This document shows, one piece after another, positions 4,275 through 5,691 of a DNA stretch of 5,691 bases. The notes beneath the pieces were generated by a model. That model made no database searches. It was not told the DNA's origin and worked only from the letters and a program-made list of their open reading frames with translations. A program made the position numbers and the translations under genes. Origin of the DNA: an uncultured Clostridium sp. (GTDB taxonomy: Bacteria; Bacillota; Clostridia; TANB77; CAG-508); the NCBI GenBank assembly GCA_947568605.1, contig CANOPV010000060.1, positions 1 to 5,691 of the forward strand. The letters are read 5' to 3'. Position 1 is the first letter of the stretch, and every line of letters starts with the position of its first letter.

Positions 4275-5498
4275 ATGGAGAGAATAAAAAGAGAAGATTA
4301 TTTATCTATATTAAGGAATTTCAAAGATCAACAAATTATAAAAGTAATAACAGGAATTAGGAGATGTGGTAAATCTACTTTGTTAGAGTTATTTCAAGAC
4401 TATTTAAAAGAAAATGGAGTAGAAGAAAATCAAATCATATCAATCAATTTTGAAGATGCAGATTATGAAGAATTACAAGATAGAAAAAAGTTATATGAAT
4501 ATTTAAAATCAAAATTAGTAAAAGGTAAAAAAACATATATATTTTTAGATGAAATACAAAAAGTTAATGAATTTGAAAAAACAGTAGATAGTCTTTTTAT
4601 TAATAAAGATGTAGATTTATATATAACTGGTTCAAATGCCTGGCTATTATCATCAGAACTGGCAACATTACTTACAGGAAGATATATAGAAATTAAAATG
4701 TTGCCATTGTCATTTAAAGAATATTTATCAGCATTTAAAGATAAAACAGATTTATCAAGAAAATTTAGAGATTATTTAAGATATAGTTCATTTCCACAAG
4801 CAATAGAATTATTTAACATTAATCCACAAAATATTAATTTATTTTTAGATGGAATATACAATACAATATTATTTAAAGATGTAATGCAAAGAAAAGGAAT
4901 AACAGATAAAAACACATTAGAAAGAGTAACTAAATATTTATATGATAACATAGGAAATAGAACAAGTATGAAAAACATAAGTGATAATATTGAGGGACTT
5001 GAAAAAAACAATTCATATAATACCGTGGTGGCATATGTTCAAGCACTTATAGATAGTTATATTGTATATAAAGCAAATAGATATGATATAAAAGGAAAAG
5101 AATTTTTAAAAACACAAGAGAAATATTATGCAGTAGACATAGGACTTAGATATTATATGTTAGGTCAAGGCTCTGGTAAAGATATGGGGCATATATTAGA
5201 AAACGTAGTTTACCTTGAATTATTAAGACGTGGATATGAAGTATATATTGGAAAATATGATGATTTAGAAATTGATTTTGTAGCAAAAAATTCAGAAAAT
5301 ACAATTTATTATCAAGTAGCACTAACCACAAGAGAATCTAATGAGGAAAATAGAGAAATATTAGAAAGAGAATTAACTCCATTAAAAAAAATAAATGATA
5401 ATTACCCTAAATATATATTAACATTAGATGATGACTTAGATACTGATTTTGATGGAATAAAGAAAATAAATGTATTAGACTGGTTGCTGGAAATATAA
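4275..5498 (+). CDS. AAA_14/DUF4143 family ATPase
   Basis: A complete 407-residue protein, the usual length for this family. The start at 4275 is fixed by GGAGGAG (4263-4269), five bases upstream. An N-terminal AAA_14 domain carries Walker A GIRRCGKST (27-35, K33), Walker B YIFLDEIQ (88-95, D92-E93), and the conserved YITGSNAWLLSSELATLLTG block (116-135) followed by EIKMLPLSFKEYL (139-151). The middle (about 215-270) fits a winged-helix segment. The C-terminal DUF4143 domain resembles the PD-(D/E)XK nuclease fold: GHILENVVYLELLRRGYEV (305-323), E-I-D-F (332-335) and YYQVALTT (345-352). Family members often have an acidic residue or Q, then V-K, at the last site; here Q347-V348 is followed by Ala, so the catalytic lysine is missing and nuclease activity is doubtful. 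The genes are widespread, often multi-copy and patchily distributed in gut bacteria; their cellular role is not settled. The gene is alone, with its own strong promoter. Confidence 0.92.
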   Translation: MERIKREDYLSILRNFKDQQIIKVITGIRRCGKSTLLELFQDYLKENGVEENQIISINFEDADYEELQDRKKLYEYLKSKLVKGKKTYIFLDEIQKVNEFEKTVDSLFINKDVDLYITGSNAWLLSSELATLLTGRYIEIKMLPLSFKEYLSAFKDKTDLSRKFRDYLRYSSFPQAIELFNINPQNINLFLDGIYNTILFKDVMQRKGITDKNTLERVTKYLYDNIGNRTSMKNISDNIEGLEKNNSYNTVVAYVQALIDSYIVYKANRYDIKGKEFLKTQEKYYAVDIGLRYYMLGQGSGKDMGHILENVVYLELLRRGYEVYIGKYDDLEIDFVAKNSENTIYYQVALTTRESNEENREILERELTPLKKINDNYPKYILTLDDDLDTDFDGIKKINVLDWLLEI

Positions 5499-5691
5499 AT
5501 AATATAACAGGGCAGATATATGACAGTTTTGACTAACGTATATGTTTGAGTTATACAACTATTTTTTGGGAAAAATAAGGAAATTCTTAAAGTATAAATG
5601 TAATAAAACTACACTTACCTATTGTTGAGATAAATGATTATAGGTTTACAATAGATATGTCACAGTAAATTGAAAAATAAAAAATGAGAAA
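5499..5691. other. Non-coding tail of the window
   Basis: No frame longer than a few codons with a ribosome binding site was found on either strand. There is no convincing terminator for the ATPase gene: the best dyad (ATATATG near 5517 with CGTATAT near 5538) is weak and lacks a T run. Short inverted matches (CTATTGT 5619-5625 with ACAATAG 5648-5654) are at chance level. Confidence 0.5.
5529..5557 (+). promoter_or_regulatory. Weak promoter-like sequence after the ATPase gene
   Basis: TTGACT (5529-5534) and TATACA (5552-5557, 4 of 6) are 17 bases apart. No open frame of useful length follows before the window ends, so any target gene lies beyond 5691. Confidence 0.25.

Noticed and set aside
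1..5691. CRISPR array or tandem repeats
   Set aside because: No regularly spaced direct repeats were found; all repeated sequence seen is inverted.

Overview
The window is very AT-rich DNA, roughly a quarter G+C by eye. It has strong AGGAGG-type ribosome binding sites, sigma-A-type promoters, a strong preference for AGA, ATA and TTA codons, and TGG (not TGA) for tryptophan. This fits a low-GC Firmicute, most likely a clostridial or related gut lineage; species cannot be told from the sequence.

Layout. Bases 1-188 are the 3' end of a bacterial SH3-domain protein, closed by a strong terminator (213-253). Facing it on the minus strand is a compact, self-contained unit encoding a 33-residue peptide of unknown function (338-439). 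It has its own candidate promoter, a perfect 23-bp dyad over the predicted transcription start, a ribosome binding site and a terminator. Bases 501-661 hold a long palindromic element with 28-bp perfect arms, and candidate promoters point outward on both sides. One drives the small minus-strand unit, the other drives feoA (726-956). feoA and feoB (1262-3419) are separated by about 300 bp that contain a second palindromic repeat (1058-1173). The feoB frame is broken by one extra C at 1370, inside the P-loop codons; otherwise the 718-residue protein reads as a complete FeoB. A third, 201-bp imperfect palindrome (3419-3619) fills the gap between the feoB stop and the ribosome binding site of a short membrane-anchored protein (3634-3987) that resembles the start of a family-2 glycosyltransferase.

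A hairpin (3994-4025) follows and may terminate in both directions. Beyond it is a probable decayed minus-strand gene end (4031-4138). A near-consensus promoter (4224-4252) then drives a complete AAA_14/DUF4143 ATPase (4275-5498). The last 190 bases hold only a weak promoter-like match.

Function. FeoA and FeoB would form a GTP-dependent ferrous iron uptake system, but in this sequence FeoB is interrupted in its nucleotide-binding loop. It is therefore either inactive or a sequencing or assembly error. No Fur-like box was recognised. The DUF4143 ATPase and the glycosyltransferase-like gene have no evident functional link to iron uptake. The most unusual features are the tiny stand-alone peptide gene and the presence of a different palindromic element in every gap around the feo genes.
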